Shown: positions 34,065 through 43,266, numbered from the stretch's first letter. The stretch: DNA of 64,000 nucleotides from an uncultured Pseudomonadales bacterium (GCA_943787595.1 CALSNA010000003.1:186001-250000); one strand, 5' to 3'. Program-made: numbers and translations. Notes: generated by a model from the letters alone, not told the origin.

Positions 34065-34397
34065 CTAGTTGATTGATCTGAGGATGGACTTGATATTATT
34101 GATCACCCAGTTTTTTAACAGACGCGGCCCCAGATCCAGTAATTCACGACTGTAAAAGGTGCAGGCACACACCAGAAAATACTGCAGGTTGCCTTCAATC
34201 CCGTAATGGGTGGTTAAAAATCCCGAGGTGATGGCTACAAATCCCCCCACAAAGGCATAGCTAAAAAAACGGTAAAAACTGAACTGGCCCTCGTGCATGC
34301 CGTTTTTGAAGATGTACCCGGCTGCGCCAGACACCATACCCAGCAACAGCACGATCACAAAGGTACTGTTGAGCAATGTAATGATGATATCGGCCAT
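34065..34397 (-). CDS. Small membrane protein of phage-like island, possibly holin-like
   Basis: This 110-residue protein has two or three hydrophobic segments (…VIVLLLGMVSGAAGYIF… and …FFSYAFVGGFVAITSGF…) and a basic C terminus. Size and layout fit a holin-type or accessory phage membrane protein, but there is no diagnostic motif. It lies 13 bases upstream of the 33665 gene and 22 bases downstream of 34420, in one tight operon. Confidence 0.65.
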   Translation of the reverse strand: MADIIITLLNSTFVIVLLLGMVSGAAGYIFKNGMHEGQFSFYRFFSYAFVGGFVAITSGFLTTHYGIEGNLQYFLVCACTFYSRELLDLGPRLLKNWVINNIKSILRSIN

Positions 34398-34419
34398 GGT
34401 CAGGGTCCGGGGTAGTGGT

Positions 34420-34812
34420 TTACTGGCGCTCGTGTCTTTCGATCCGTCGCTGCAGCTGGTTCTGTTTGATCAGCGCCCGGCAGGTCACCTGGATCATCAT
34501 CAGCAATGCCGCGATAAACAGCAGCGCCATGGCTGACCAGCCAAAATCAACCCAGGGCCGATAATGGCTGACATCCAGATTGAACATGGCCTCTGATACA
34601 TAGATCAGGGTGAGTCCAGTCCACAGGGCAATGATGATGGCCACCACGACCAGCAGGTCATTAAGCCTTGGGTGCTGGTGCCACAGGCGCAAGTGCTTGC
34701 GCCGGACTGCCAGCATCTGCAGCCAGCCGGTCCAGCCCAGGGGGATGGTCAGTAAATACAGCTTATGGGAGATGCCCGGTAAAAAGTCGGGGCTGAGTGT
34801 GGGCAGGGTCAT
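34420..34812 (-). CDS. Small membrane protein of phage-like island, paralogue of the 33665 gene
   Basis: This 130-residue protein has three predicted helices and a basic C terminus (QNQLQRRIERHERQ). The start TLPTLSPDFLPGISHK parallels NPDLVPG in the gene two positions downstream. The family is unknown. It follows the spike-like gene by 12 bases. Base composition is GC-richer than the core genes, like the rest of the island. Confidence 0.65.
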   Translation of the reverse strand: MTLPTLSPDFLPGISHKLYLLTIPLGWTGWLQMLAVRRKHLRLWHQHPRLNDLLVVVAIIIALWTGLTLIYVSEAMFNLDVSHYRPWVDFGWSAMALLFIAALLMMIQVTCRALIKQNQLQRRIERHERQ

Positions 34813-34824
34813 GGCTGGGGTTTC

Positions 34825-35547
34825 TCACGGTTTGGTCATGGGGTCAAGCTGGCCGGTTTTAGTGGTGTTAATGGCACTGGCCTGACTGTTCAGGGTACTG
34901 GCACAACTGGGGCCCTGGGTTGGCCCCATGGAGTGGTCATGGTTGTGACTGGCCAGGGCCGAAAGTGCAGTAGCCGTGGCGGTGGCCAGTTGCTGGATGA
35001 TATTCAGCAGGTTGTGGTCCTGATTGCCGATCCACCACGTTTTTGCCTCGCAGTGGCGGCTGCCGGTGGTGATCTCGTGGGCGTTGCCAGCGGTGAGATC
35101 CTGGCGGTTGCCCGCCACGGTGGTGCTGAAATTGCCCCCGGTACCCAGCTGGATGTGGTGTTCTGCGAGCACGTTCAGGGCACCACTTTCCATGTGTTTG
35201 ATGCGGCCCACCTGTTCGGTGCTGTGCTCCTGGATCTGGCGCAGCTCATTGAGCACCCGGGTTAAACTTTCCTGAGCCTGGATGATGCGCCCGGCGCTGA
35301 TATCCGTAATACCGGCATCGGTGGTGCGGCTGATATTGCCCTGGGCATCCATTTTTTGGGATACATTTGCCCGCTGTTGCCAGACCTGCTCATCGGGGCC
35401 ACAGTCAGGCAGGCTCTGCCGGGTGGGCAGCACCGAACGGATAAACGGCAGCCAGGGCCGGCCGTAGGCCCAGGCGATCTCAACCACTGCGCCTGGTTGG
35501 GGCAGGCAGGCCAGCCCCCGCTGCGGTCCCGCGCCTAGGTTTGACAT
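34825..35547 (-). CDS. Phage baseplate/spike protein, gpV-like
   Basis: The 240-residue protein resembles the baseplate assembly protein V (gpV/gp45) group. The N-terminal part (GLACLPQPGAVVEIAWAYG) matches the OB-fold domain that starts phage spikes, where short strands are followed by a Pro-rich turn. Residues about 70-175 form a repetitive beta-rich region (GNFSTTVAGNRQDLTAGNAH) like a needle. The C terminus has the His-rich SHNHDHS segment often seen at spike tips. No tail tube, sheath or other baseplate gene is present, so this is a small cassette or remnant. It heads the four-gene minus operon. Confidence 0.7.
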   Translation of the reverse strand: MSNLGAGPQRGLACLPQPGAVVEIAWAYGRPWLPFIRSVLPTRQSLPDCGPDEQVWQQRANVSQKMDAQGNISRTTDAGITDISAGRIIQAQESLTRVLNELRQIQEHSTEQVGRIKHMESGALNVLAEHHIQLGTGGNFSTTVAGNRQDLTAGNAHEITTGSRHCEAKTWWIGNQDHNLLNIIQQLATATATALSALASHNHDHSMGPTQGPSCASTLNSQASAINTTKTGQLDPMTKP

Positions 35548-35585
35548 GGCTAAGTCATGCGCTCAGAACAGTTACTACAGAGGCA

Positions 35586-35850
35586 CTATAGCTCTAATTG
35601 TGAGTTCGTGAGTGCATAGCCTGCTTTATCTACCAGTTTACCCAATTCATCAATAATGCTTTTAGAAATTGCAATTTCTTTCGCGCTTTGGCATTCGCCA
35701 CAAATTAAAAATTGAGGTATCTCATGCACATGCTCACAAGAGATATGAGAACAAGCGATATATTTATTGGCTGAACTTAGTTTGTGTACTAAATCTTCTG
35801 CTTCAAGAAATAAGGCTATCTCGTGTGGCCACTTTTATCGGTTTGCCCAA
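35586..35850 (-). pseudogene. Remnant of a Fur-family (Zur-type) zinc regulator
   Basis: The minus strand encodes the C-terminal half of a Fur-family regulator. ALFLEAEDLVHKL matches the region after the recognition helix; ACSH…CEHVHEIPQF matches the metal-binding hinge, and FLICGECQSAKEI has the Cys-x-x-Cys pair of the structural zinc site. It then stops early at LEL, without the second Cys pair. Upstream, LGKPIKVAT in another frame corresponds to the segment before the recognition helix, so there is a frameshift, and the N terminus is missing. It lies beside a CobW GTPase and DUF1826 gene, the usual Zur partners. Confidence 0.72.
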
Positions 35851-36166
35851 CGTATGCGTTCTTTTTTGTATTCTTCATCCTTAACCTCAAATGCATTAGC
35901 CGTTTTTTTCGGTTAAGCGATCATTTTAACAAAGGCATCAGTTATTTTAAGATCATTTTTGTTTGTGTTATTGCTTTCTTTGCCTATACTGTTTTTACTA
36001 TGTACTTAAAGTTCACACATAAATTTGTGGCTAGAAAGTTGAAATGTAGCTATCGTATGATTATGTACTTCTTGAACACCTGATCTGGCGATTTCTAAAA
36101 TCGCTATCAGGACTAAAAAATTAATCAGGAATACACGGTAAAATAGATAGATATTTAATGTCTAAG
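35851..36166. other. AT-rich gap with one hairpin repeat
   Basis: No intact gene. A hairpin at about 36078-36110 (arms CCTGAT and ATCAGG outside, GCGATTT and AAATCGC inside) shares about 28 bases with a site just after ftsH. A 24-codon frame ending KDEEYKKERIRWANR on the minus strand near 35850-35925 may be another gene tail. Confidence 0.45.
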
Positions 36167-36856
36167 TCAGTGGCTAAAATCAAGCGTTAATAACAAGCGA
36201 CGTTTATCTGTCGGTACAGTGGGCGAACGATGTACCAATCCTGCGTTCTCATTGCCTTCCCAAAGCTCACCTTTTAGCAAGGCTACATCTCCACAACTAA
36301 GTTGCTGGATGTCGTGCTGATTTTTATACAGACCAGATGCGCTATCAGGTTTTCCATTGCTTCCTGAACCCAGTTTTTCACGGTTAACCGTCTGATGGAG
36401 TAACCATTCCGAGGCAACTCCTTGATAGGTTGTAACCAAGCGACAGGGTACTTTATCGACATGAAATTTTGGGCACATTGCCCGATCAAGCACTGTCAAA
36501 CGCAATCTAGTACGCTTAAGTTCAAACAGGCAGCAAAACATATCTACAAGTTCGGCAATGTTTTCGCTTAGTTCATGTTTAGTTATATCACCTAGAAATT
36601 TTCTAACGCTTGAAAGGGCACTTTTTGGGGTAACGGTCATCAATGCTTGAAATGTTGTGTGCGATTCCAGAAAGGCATCAACTGAATTTCTCAATTTTTC
36701 AGATAACTCGCGCTGCCAAATAACGATATTGGATTCTTCAAGGTAAATATGAGTAAGAATATCCAGCTCGTTACCTTGCACAGAACGCCGAACCTTTAAT
36801 CCACTGTCATAGGAATAATCAAAATCAGATGCATGGACCAAATCTACAGAGCTCAT
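36167..36856 (-). CDS. DUF1826 domain-containing protein
   Basis: The 229-residue protein matches the DUF1826 family, recognised by the central CPKFHVDKVPCRLVTTYQGVASEW segment and by the C-terminal HRSPTVPTDKRRLLLTLDF. The function is unknown, but members are often found next to zinc-responsive CobW GTPases and under Zur control, suggesting a role in zinc limitation. I chose the ATG at 36856 (MSSVDLVH), because it has a GGAGG site and overlaps the cobW stop by four bases. A start at 36940 would lie inside cobW. Confidence 0.85.
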   Translation of the reverse strand: MSSVDLVHASDFDYSYDSGLKVRRSVQGNELDILTHIYLEESNIVIWQRELSEKLRNSVDAFLESHTTFQALMTVTPKSALSSVRKFLGDITKHELSENIAELVDMFCCLFELKRTRLRLTVLDRAMCPKFHVDKVPCRLVTTYQGVASEWLLHQTVNREKLGSGSNGKPDSASGLYKNQHDIQQLSCGDVALLKGELWEGNENAGLVHRSPTVPTDKRRLLLTLDFSH

Positions 36857-38059
36857 GCTTCCTCCCATGCCGGAAATGGATCCTGCAATGTTGTCCAGTA
36901 ATTCTTGCCTCGCAATACATCTTCTTCGCTTAACAGGCACTCATCAAGTGCTTGAGTCATGCCGCTTTGATTCAAGCCTTGACCAATAAATACCAACTCT
37001 TGACGCATATCACCAAACGGTTCTACCCATTGCTTTTCAATAGAGACAAGACTTTCTTCATCGGTGGGCCAGTTTTCCTTGGCAGTGGCTTTCCAAAACA
37101 TACTGGCGAAACCATAGCGGGCAATGCCTCCCGCTTGACTCCATTGACCTGCAAACTCGGGGCGTGAAGCCAACCAGAAATAACCTTTGGAACGAATCAG
37201 CTTGCCATATTTTTCTGTGCCGTGTAGAAACTGGTAAAACTTCTCTGGATGGAAAGGTCGCCGTGCAACGTAGCTAAAGCTGCCAATACTGTACTCTTCT
37301 GTTTCAGGAATGTATTCGCCACGCATCTCTTTGAGCCAACCGGGAGCCTGTTGTGCACGTTCAAAATTAAACAGGCCAGTACCAATAACCTCATTAATAT
37401 TAACGTGGCCTTGAACAATTGGAACTATTTTTGCATGGGTATTCAGCGTTTTAAGAATAGCAGTTAAGCGCTCGACATTAGCAGGAGCAGCCAGATCCGT
37501 TTTGCTTATGAGAATAACGTCGGCAAACTCGACTTGATCAACAAGTAAATCGGCAACACTGCGTTCATCTTCTTCACCCAGGGATTGATCTGTATCCTGT
37601 AAGGATTTTGCCTCATCATAATCCTCTAGAAAATTGACCGCATCGACCACGGTTACCATTGTATCCAGATTGGCGACATTAGATAGTGACACGCCATTTT
37701 CGTCGGCAAAGGTGAAGGTTTCCGCGACAGGTAAAGGTTCGGAAATACCGGTAGATTCAATGACAAGATAATCAAAGCACCTTTCTTGGGGCAAGTTTGC
37801 TTACTTCTTTTAATAGGTCTTCCCGCAGTGTACAACAAATACAGCCATTGCTCATTTTAACCAGTTTCTCCTCACTACGATTAAGAGAAATTTCATTCTG
37901 TATTATCGCTGAGTCAATGTTGATTTCACTCATATCATTGACGATTACAGCCACTCTTTTACCTTCCCGGTTGTTCAGAATATGGCTAAGCACAGTAGTT
38001 TTGCCTACGCCTAAAAAACCAGAAAGTACAGTGACAGGAAGTCTGTTTTTATGTTCCAT
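36853..38059 (-). pseudogene. CobW/ZigA-type zinc GTPase, frameshifted at a C4 run
   Basis: Two frames join into a COG0523 metallochaperone GTPase of about 402 residues. The first (38059-37772) has Walker [10 protein letters not shown] and the metal-binding [12 protein letters not shown] (CxCC). The second (37794-36853) continues with ESTGISEPLPVAETF, SKTDLA and a CobW C-terminal domain. They meet at plus 37788-37791, four G (C on the coding strand). Three would restore [17 protein letters not shown]. Such GTPases are proposed to deliver zinc to client enzymes in starvation. Operon with DUF1826; a palindrome lies about 65 bases upstream. Confidence 0.88.
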
Positions 38060-38120
38060 TAGTAACTCTTGAGAGATTAAATGCAGTTTAGATTGATGAT
38101 TGTTGGCACTATTCTTAGAA

Positions 38121-38140
38121 GATATGATATATCATTCATG
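38121..38140 (-). promoter_or_regulatory. Palindrome upstream of the CobW gene, candidate metal-regulator site
   Basis: A perfect 12-base palindrome ATGATATATCAT at 38125-38136 lies about 65 bases before the CobW start. Its AT-rich symmetric form is compatible with Fur-family (Zur) operators, though it is not an exact match to the Zur box. Confidence 0.35.
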
Positions 38141-38457
38141 TTTATGGTGTAACCCTCTGTCAAGCCTTTTCTAATCGATAAAAGACCTGACAAATCAAAG
38201 AAGCGCTCAAATAACTGTACCCTCAAGAGGTAGAGAATTCATTAACTTCCAGTTTGCAAATCCCCAGGAAAACGAATCTTTGACATTTAGCATTTCATGG
38301 CCAATATCATTTAGCTAGATATCGCTTCACTGTGTTACAAAGCCAAGTTCTAACCTCACACTTTAGCAATGCGAATAAATCAAAGATCTTGATTACGTTC
38401 TTCAGCCCCGGCGTATAGGGTTTAACTGGGCCTGTGGCCATGTCTCCGACCACCCAT
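38141..38457. other. Gap upstream of the CobW gene
   Basis: About 320 bases with no coding frame or structure that I can support. Confidence 0.4.
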
Positions 38458-39035
38458 TTATCCTATAATCGACTGAATCACTGAAGAAAAGGGGTATTCA
38501 TCTGAGGGAACAGCTGGAGAACCATCATTACTAAGTGCTCTTTTTCCAAAAGTAACTCCATCTTCTCCCTGATCGTCTACGAAACCTTGAACTGTTTTAT
38601 AAACTCCCTTCTGTGAACTGGTTACAACGACACTACTACTATCCCACAAAGACTTCCCATTACTCTGATGTGTCCTGCTAAAATACTGCTGGATCTCCTG
38701 CAGGTCGCGCACTTGATGAGTGCTGCGATTATTATGACCAGCTCTGCTAATTTGGGTAGCTATTAATTTATGGCTCACGTAAATGTGATAACGGTGTTGA
38801 TACTCAGGGTATGTAATCGACTCTATTCATCGTAATCATAACGCAGACGGTGTGATAACTGCTACTGATTATACTGATCGACTTCACTGAGCTGACCCAC
38901 TTGCTGGGTATCATAGCGCCAGTCGATAATACCGTCAGGATTTTTCCGGATCAGCTCACAGAGGGCGCTGTAGTCATAGGTCCAGGGAACCATGTTAGGG
39001 TCATCCAGGACCACCTTCTCTGGTCTGATGCTGAA
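38458..39035 (-). pseudogene. Rhs/YD-repeat protein remnant
   Basis: On the minus strand the frame VVLDDPNMVPWTYDYSALCE then LIRKNPDGIIDWRYD reads like the YD-repeat pattern of Rhs proteins (YDxxGRLxxxxxPDGxxxxWxYD). It continues past in-frame stops with HRLRYDYDE and, after a frameshift, joins a 106-codon frame at 38778-38458 that I do not recognise. Rhs proteins are large cell-surface or secreted polymorphic toxins; only a fragment is left. It is next to tRNA-Leu, a common boundary for acquired DNA. Confidence 0.55.
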
Positions 39036-39089
39036 AGGAATGTTCAGAGTTGTGTTTGGCCGTATTCTTTTGCTGTTTCTTTATTTCTG

Positions 39090-39121
39090 CAGGCTCCGCC
39101 TGATTGCTTAGGTGGAGCCTG
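39090..39121. other. Strong 12-base-pair hairpin
   Basis: The arms CAGGCTCCGCCT and AGGTGGAGCCTG (one wobble) flank an eight-base loop. No clear T tract follows on either strand, so its role is unclear. The surrounding 39046-39488 holds no gene. Confidence 0.6.
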
Positions 39122-39488
39122 ACCTGATCTTTTATAGTTATGGCCGAGCCAGTGATCCTTCAGGATAGCCCCAGGGACAGGTTTTTTTCCTTGCCACCAA
39201 CTCGGTATTTTAGTCACCAGTATCAGTAACCATTAGGGTGAGCCAGCAGGTGCAAGCCAATACTGCCAGTTTATAGGATTTGTCTTTGTAACATGCTTTT
39301 TTAACGGTGGAATTTGGTCAACAGCATTGGGGATACATTTATGGAGCCATGTTATTTGTACCCCAGAAATACTCCCAAATAACTCTGGACGGCAATAGGC
39401 ACGAGTGGATGGTAATAGGCGAACATCCGGAAGAGTCCCGCAAAAACAGGGCTTTACAGACGATTATGGATGTAGCTGGTTGTTAATT

Positions 39489-39574
39489 TGGTGCCGACGG
39501 CCGGACTTGAACCGGCACGACCGTAGGTCACTACCCCCTCAAGATAGCGTGTCTACCAATTCCACCACGTCGGC
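39489..39574 (-). tRNA. tRNA-Leu (anticodon GAG)
   Basis: An 86-base tRNA with encoded CCA. The acceptor stem GCCGACG pairs with CGTCGGC. The D arm is GTGGAATTGGTAGACAC, the anticodon stem CTATC/GGTAG closes the loop TTGAGGG with anticodon GAG, and a long variable arm and GGTTCAAGTCC T arm follow. It lies 11 bases after secG, as in Pseudomonas relatives. There the cluster continues with tRNA-Met and rimP-nusA; here synteny breaks at this point. Confidence 0.95.
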
Positions 39575-39585
39575 ATAAAACAGTT

Positions 39586-39930
39586 TTACTCAACAGCAGG
39601 CACATCGGTATCTTTAGGCTTGACTACTGAATCAAGTTCTGGAAGGACTGACTGCACTTCAACCACATCTGGTACTCCTGCACCAGAGATACTATCGGCC
39701 TTGTGTTTAGCATATATGGCCAGGGTAAAGCTGGTGACAAACAGGCCCAAGGCCAAGAATGACGTGGTATGACTTAGAAAATTCCCTGCACCGCTACTGC
39801 CAAATACTGTTTGCGAAGCGCCTGAGCCAAAAGAAGCGCCGGCATCGGCACCTTTGCCCTGTTGCAGCAACACCAATGCGACCAAAGCGACCGATACCAG
39901 TACATGTAAAACCAATACCAAAACTTCCAT
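39586..39930 (-). CDS. secG: Preprotein translocase subunit SecG
   Basis: SecG is an auxiliary subunit of the SecYEG channel in the inner membrane. The 114-residue protein has two helices: VLVLVLHVLVSVALVALVLLQQGKGA at the N terminus and LALGLFVTSFTLAIYAKHK after GSGASQTVFGSSGAGNFLS, the conserved cytoplasmic loop. The acidic tail is variable in the family. It follows tpiA and precedes tRNA-Leu. Confidence 0.96.
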   Translation of the reverse strand: MEVLVLVLHVLVSVALVALVLLQQGKGADAGASFGSGASQTVFGSSGAGNFLSHTTSFLALGLFVTSFTLAIYAKHKADSISGAGVPDVVEVQSVLPELDSVVKPKDTDVPAVE

Positions 39931-39972
39931 AAATCGTTACCTTAATTAATTTTGTTATCGTAGACAACGAGG

Positions 39973-40734
39973 CTACTGAATTATAGCAGCACTGCGGCTA
40001 ATGGCCAGAAAGGTGTCTGCCTTAAGCGATGCACTACCCACCAGCGCACCATCGATATCTGGCTGATTAAATAAATCATACGCATTGGCATCTGTAACAC
40101 TGCCTCCATATAGAATTTGCAATGTTGCTGCGGCTTTTGAATCAGTAGCAGCCAACTGTCTGCGCATTGCCTGGTGTACATCCTGGGCTTGCTGAGGCGT
40201 TGCAGTCAAGCCAGTGCCAATTGCCCAAACTGGCTCATAAGCCAGGACTCCACGCGCAACTGCACCAGTACCTACCAGATCAATAACTGATTGCAGTTGC
40301 TGACAGACTGTAGCCAGAGTGGTTCCAGATTCACGCTGTTGCAGGGTTTCACCAACACACAACACGGGTTTAAGGCCATGTTCAAGAGCCACTTTGAATC
40401 GTTTTGCCACGATAGCATCTGTCTCACCGAATAACATACGGCGTTCAGAGTGTCCTAGCAATACATAGGTGGCACCAAAGTCAGCCACCATAGCCATTGA
40501 GGTTTCCCCGGTGTAGGCACCTGCTAAAGTTTCGCTGGCACTCTGGGAGCCCCAAGAAATACCAGTAGCTGCTAATGCTGTCTGTACCTGATATAAATAA
40601 GGGTAGGGGGGAAATACCGCCAGCTCAACACCTACACTAGGCTTGAAACGCCTTACCAAATCTGACAACAGATCAGACACGGATTGCCTACAGCCATTCA
40701 TCTTCCAGTTGCCAAGCACTAATATTTTACGCAT
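39973..40734 (-). CDS. tpiA: Triose-phosphate isomerase
   Basis: TpiA interconverts DHAP and glyceraldehyde 3-phosphate in glycolysis. The catalytic Lys is in LGNWKMNG, His in LLGHSERR, Glu in AYEPVWAIGTG, and the phosphate loop is ILYGGSV. From the ATG at 40734 (MRKILVLGNWKMNG) it is 253 residues, the expected length; a start at 40749 adds five atypical residues. It also makes the DHAP released from inositol usable. Confidence 0.97.
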   Translation of the reverse strand: MRKILVLGNWKMNGCRQSVSDLLSDLVRRFKPSVGVELAVFPPYPYLYQVQTALAATGISWGSQSASETLAGAYTGETSMAMVADFGATYVLLGHSERRMLFGETDAIVAKRFKVALEHGLKPVLCVGETLQQRESGTTLATVCQQLQSVIDLVGTGAVARGVLAYEPVWAIGTGLTATPQQAQDVHQAMRRQLAATDSKAAATLQILYGGSVTDANAYDLFNQPDIDGALVGSASLKADTFLAISRSAAIIQ

Positions 40735-40863
40735 GGGTAAAGTTCCCATTTCTCGTCACACTCATACTAGGATACGAGCGCATAATACTGAAGTTATCAC
40801 TTTCACACAAGACCAGTGATGTGTTTGCCATAAAAAGCCACTGTTAGTGCTAGGTGCATGTTA

Positions 40864-42201
40864 TTAGGCGAGGATGTTGCTTATATCGCGTGCCAGTTGC
40901 TGAGCATATTGACGTACTAACTCTCTATCTTCTCCCTCCACTAAAACGCGCAATAACAGCTCGGTACCAGAAGGTCTCAACAGCACTCGACCTGTGTTAC
41001 CAAGACGTGCTTCCAGTTTAGCTACTTGTTCTCCAATAGCAGGGTACTTAGTCAGATCAATACGGTGTTGCAACTTTATATTCACAAGTGTCTGAGGCAT
41101 TTTAAACATGGCCTGTTTAAGCTCGTGTAGATTCTTGCCTGTTTGCTGTATGGGCAATAATACTTGCAGGGCGCCAACAATCCCGTCACCCGTACTGTTT
41201 CGATCACGACAAATTATATGGCCCGAGGATTCACCTCCCAGCTGCCAGCCCAGTTGTTCCAGTAGAGCATTGACATAACGATCACCTACTTTGGCCCGTG
41301 CAAAACTAATGCCTAGTTTCTGCAACCCCATCTCCAAGCCAATATTCGACATCTGAGTGCCCACTACACCTCCATTTAAGACACCACGTCGCTGACGGTC
41401 AGCAGCAATAATATACAGTAGTTCGTCACCATCGACGGTTTCTCCCCGGTGGTCTACCATAATCAACCGATCACCGTCACCGTCAAAGGCAATGCCGAGG
41501 TCAGCTTTCTGAGCTATAACTTCCTGGCACAGGGTACTGGTATGGGTTGATCCGCACCTTTGATTGATGTTGAGTCCGTTCGGCTTAACTCCAATAGAGC
41601 TGACCTTAGCCCCCAGTTCGTGAAGCACCTGAGGAGCAACATGGTAAGTGGCGCCATTGGCACAATCTACTACAATATTTAGCCCTTTCAGATCAGTAGA
41701 ACTTGGTACTGTGGCCTTGCAGAATTCAATATAACGTCCAGCTGCATCATTGATGCGCTTTGATTTTCCCAAATCAGCTGGAGACACGCACTCTATAGGT
41801 TCTGCCAGCATGGCTTCAATAGTTGCTTGCAACTCATCCGACAGTTTATTGCCTTGCGCTGAAAAAAACTTGATGCCATTATCTTGGTAGCCGTTATGGG
41901 AAGCACTAATCATAATTCCGGCATCGGCATGAAACGTACGTGTCAGGTAAGCGATGGCTGGGGTAGGCATGGGGCCTAATAAGCACACATCCACTCCGGC
42001 TGCTGACAGGCCTGCTTGCAGGGATGATTCAAACATATATCCGGAAATGCGGGTGTCCTTACCAATCATCACCTTGCAGTGGCCATCCCTGGCAAATACC
42101 TTACCTACGGCCCAGCCTAGTTTAAGCATAAAATCAGGGGTAATCGGATACTGGCCACAATTGCCTCGAATTCCGTCTGTGCCAAAATATTTCACTACCA
42201 T
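40864..42201 (-). CDS. glmM: Phosphoglucosamine mutase
   Basis: GlmM converts glucosamine 6-phosphate to glucosamine 1-phosphate for peptidoglycan and LPS precursors. The 445-residue protein starts [10 protein letters not shown], has the phosphoserine loop [15 protein letters not shown], the metal loop AFDGDGDRL and the C-terminal [15 protein letters not shown] phosphate site. It follows folP with 34 bases between, the usual order. Confidence 0.98.
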   Translation of the reverse strand: MVVKYFGTDGIRGNCGQYPITPDFMLKLGWAVGKVFARDGHCKVMIGKDTRISGYMFESSLQAGLSAAGVDVCLLGPMPTPAIAYLTRTFHADAGIMISASHNGYQDNGIKFFSAQGNKLSDELQATIEAMLAEPIECVSPADLGKSKRINDAAGRYIEFCKATVPSSTDLKGLNIVVDCANGATYHVAPQVLHELGAKVSSIGVKPNGLNINQRCGSTHTSTLCQEVIAQKADLGIAFDGDGDRLIMVDHRGETVDGDELLYIIAADRQRRGVLNGGVVGTQMSNIGLEMGLQKLGISFARAKVGDRYVNALLEQLGWQLGGESSGHIICRDRNSTGDGIVGALQVLLPIQQTGKNLHELKQAMFKMPQTLVNIKLQHRIDLTKYPAIGEQVAKLEARLGNTGRVLLRPSGTELLLRVLVEGEDRELVRQYAQQLARDISNILA

Positions 42202-42235
42202 CTCCTATTAAAGGAACATAAGTGCTGCTGTGCCA

Positions 42236-43090
42236 TCAGACATTTTCTGCCAATACCGCCGCTGCCATGTGCACTACTTCACGGGTTGGTGATACATCGT
42301 GGACCCGCACAATATGAGCACCTCGCTCAAGTGCCATGACAGCCAGTGCCAGGCCACCATATAGGCGATCATGCACCGACTTTTTCAATACTTTATCAAT
42401 CATGCTTTTGCGTGACATACCTACCAAAATTGGCAAATCCAGTTGTGCCAGCTGCGATAAACGATTCAACAACTGCAAATTATGCTGCAGCGTTTTACCA
42501 AAGCCAAATCCCGGATCAATCAACAAGCGTGATCGTTCAATACCTCCAGTTTCACAGACAGCAATGCGTTTACGAAAAAAATCACCAATCTCAGTGGTAA
42601 CATCATCATATTGCGGATTATCCTGCATGGTTTTTGGCTCGCCTAGCATATGCATTAGACAGATAGGCAAATCTAGTTCAGCAGCCACATGCAGTGCACC
42701 AACACGCGCCAGTGAACGCACATCATTGATCATGCCCGCCCCAGCGTCAGCTGCAGCCTGCATCACTTCAGGTGTGCTAGTATCCACAGAAATGATGACA
42801 TCCAGTCGTTGGTTAATGGCTGTTACCATCGGTAAAACCCGTTCCAGTTCCTGTTGGCAATTTACTGGCGCAGCACCAGGACGGGTTGACTCACCACCAA
42901 CATCAATAATGCTGGCACCCTCACGCAACATAGTCTCAGCGTGTCTGAGGGCATGGTCAATATTGAGTTGCTGTTGCTGATAGAAATTACCACCATCAGA
43001 AAATGAATCGGATGTTACATTTAGCACACCCATAATGTGTGGTCGGCTCAAATCAAGGATGCGGCTACCACAGCGAATTGTATGTATCAT
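42236..43090 (-). CDS. folP: Dihydropteroate synthase
   Basis: FolP joins p-aminobenzoate to the pterin diphosphate in folate synthesis and is the sulfonamide target. The 284-residue TIM barrel has GVLNVTSDSFSDGG near residue 20, VGGESTRPGA at about 60-70 and DPGFGFGKT in the middle. It is directly downstream of ftsH in the conserved ftsH-folP-glmM order. Confidence 0.97.
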   Translation of the reverse strand: MIHTIRCGSRILDLSRPHIMGVLNVTSDSFSDGGNFYQQQQLNIDHALRHAETMLREGASIIDVGGESTRPGAAPVNCQQELERVLPMVTAINQRLDVIISVDTSTPEVMQAAADAGAGMINDVRSLARVGALHVAAELDLPICLMHMLGEPKTMQDNPQYDDVTTEIGDFFRKRIAVCETGGIERSRLLIDPGFGFGKTLQHNLQLLNRLSQLAQLDLPILVGMSRKSMIDKVLKKSVHDRLYGGLALAVMALERGAHIVRVHDVSPTREVVHMAAAVLAENV

Positions 43091-43235
43091 TTGACTAATA
43101 ACTTAATTTAAGTTTGATACGCTATTATTCTCTGGAAAAATCCAGTATACGATGGTGTAGCATCATTATTAAAGCATTCTGCTGGTAAACCCAACTGTCG
43201 CAAAACAGGCATCACTGGCAAACAGAGCTAACCAC

Positions 43236-43266
43236 TTCTGGCGAGTTAGCAAAATCGCTATCAGGT
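43236..43266 (-). repeat. Short inverted-repeat element shared with a site at about 36080
   Basis: The sequence around the ftsH stop (TCTGGCGA, a few variable bases, AAAATCGCTATCAGG on the plus strand) closely matches the hairpin at about 36083-36110. The two share about 25 of 28 bases. It may be a small dispersed palindromic repeat or a coincidence of two hairpins. Confidence 0.45.

Noticed and set aside
35823-36083. An 86-codon hydrophobic plus-strand frame
   Set aside because: AT-rich, no ribosome site, and overlaps the Fur-family remnant on the other strand. Likely chance.
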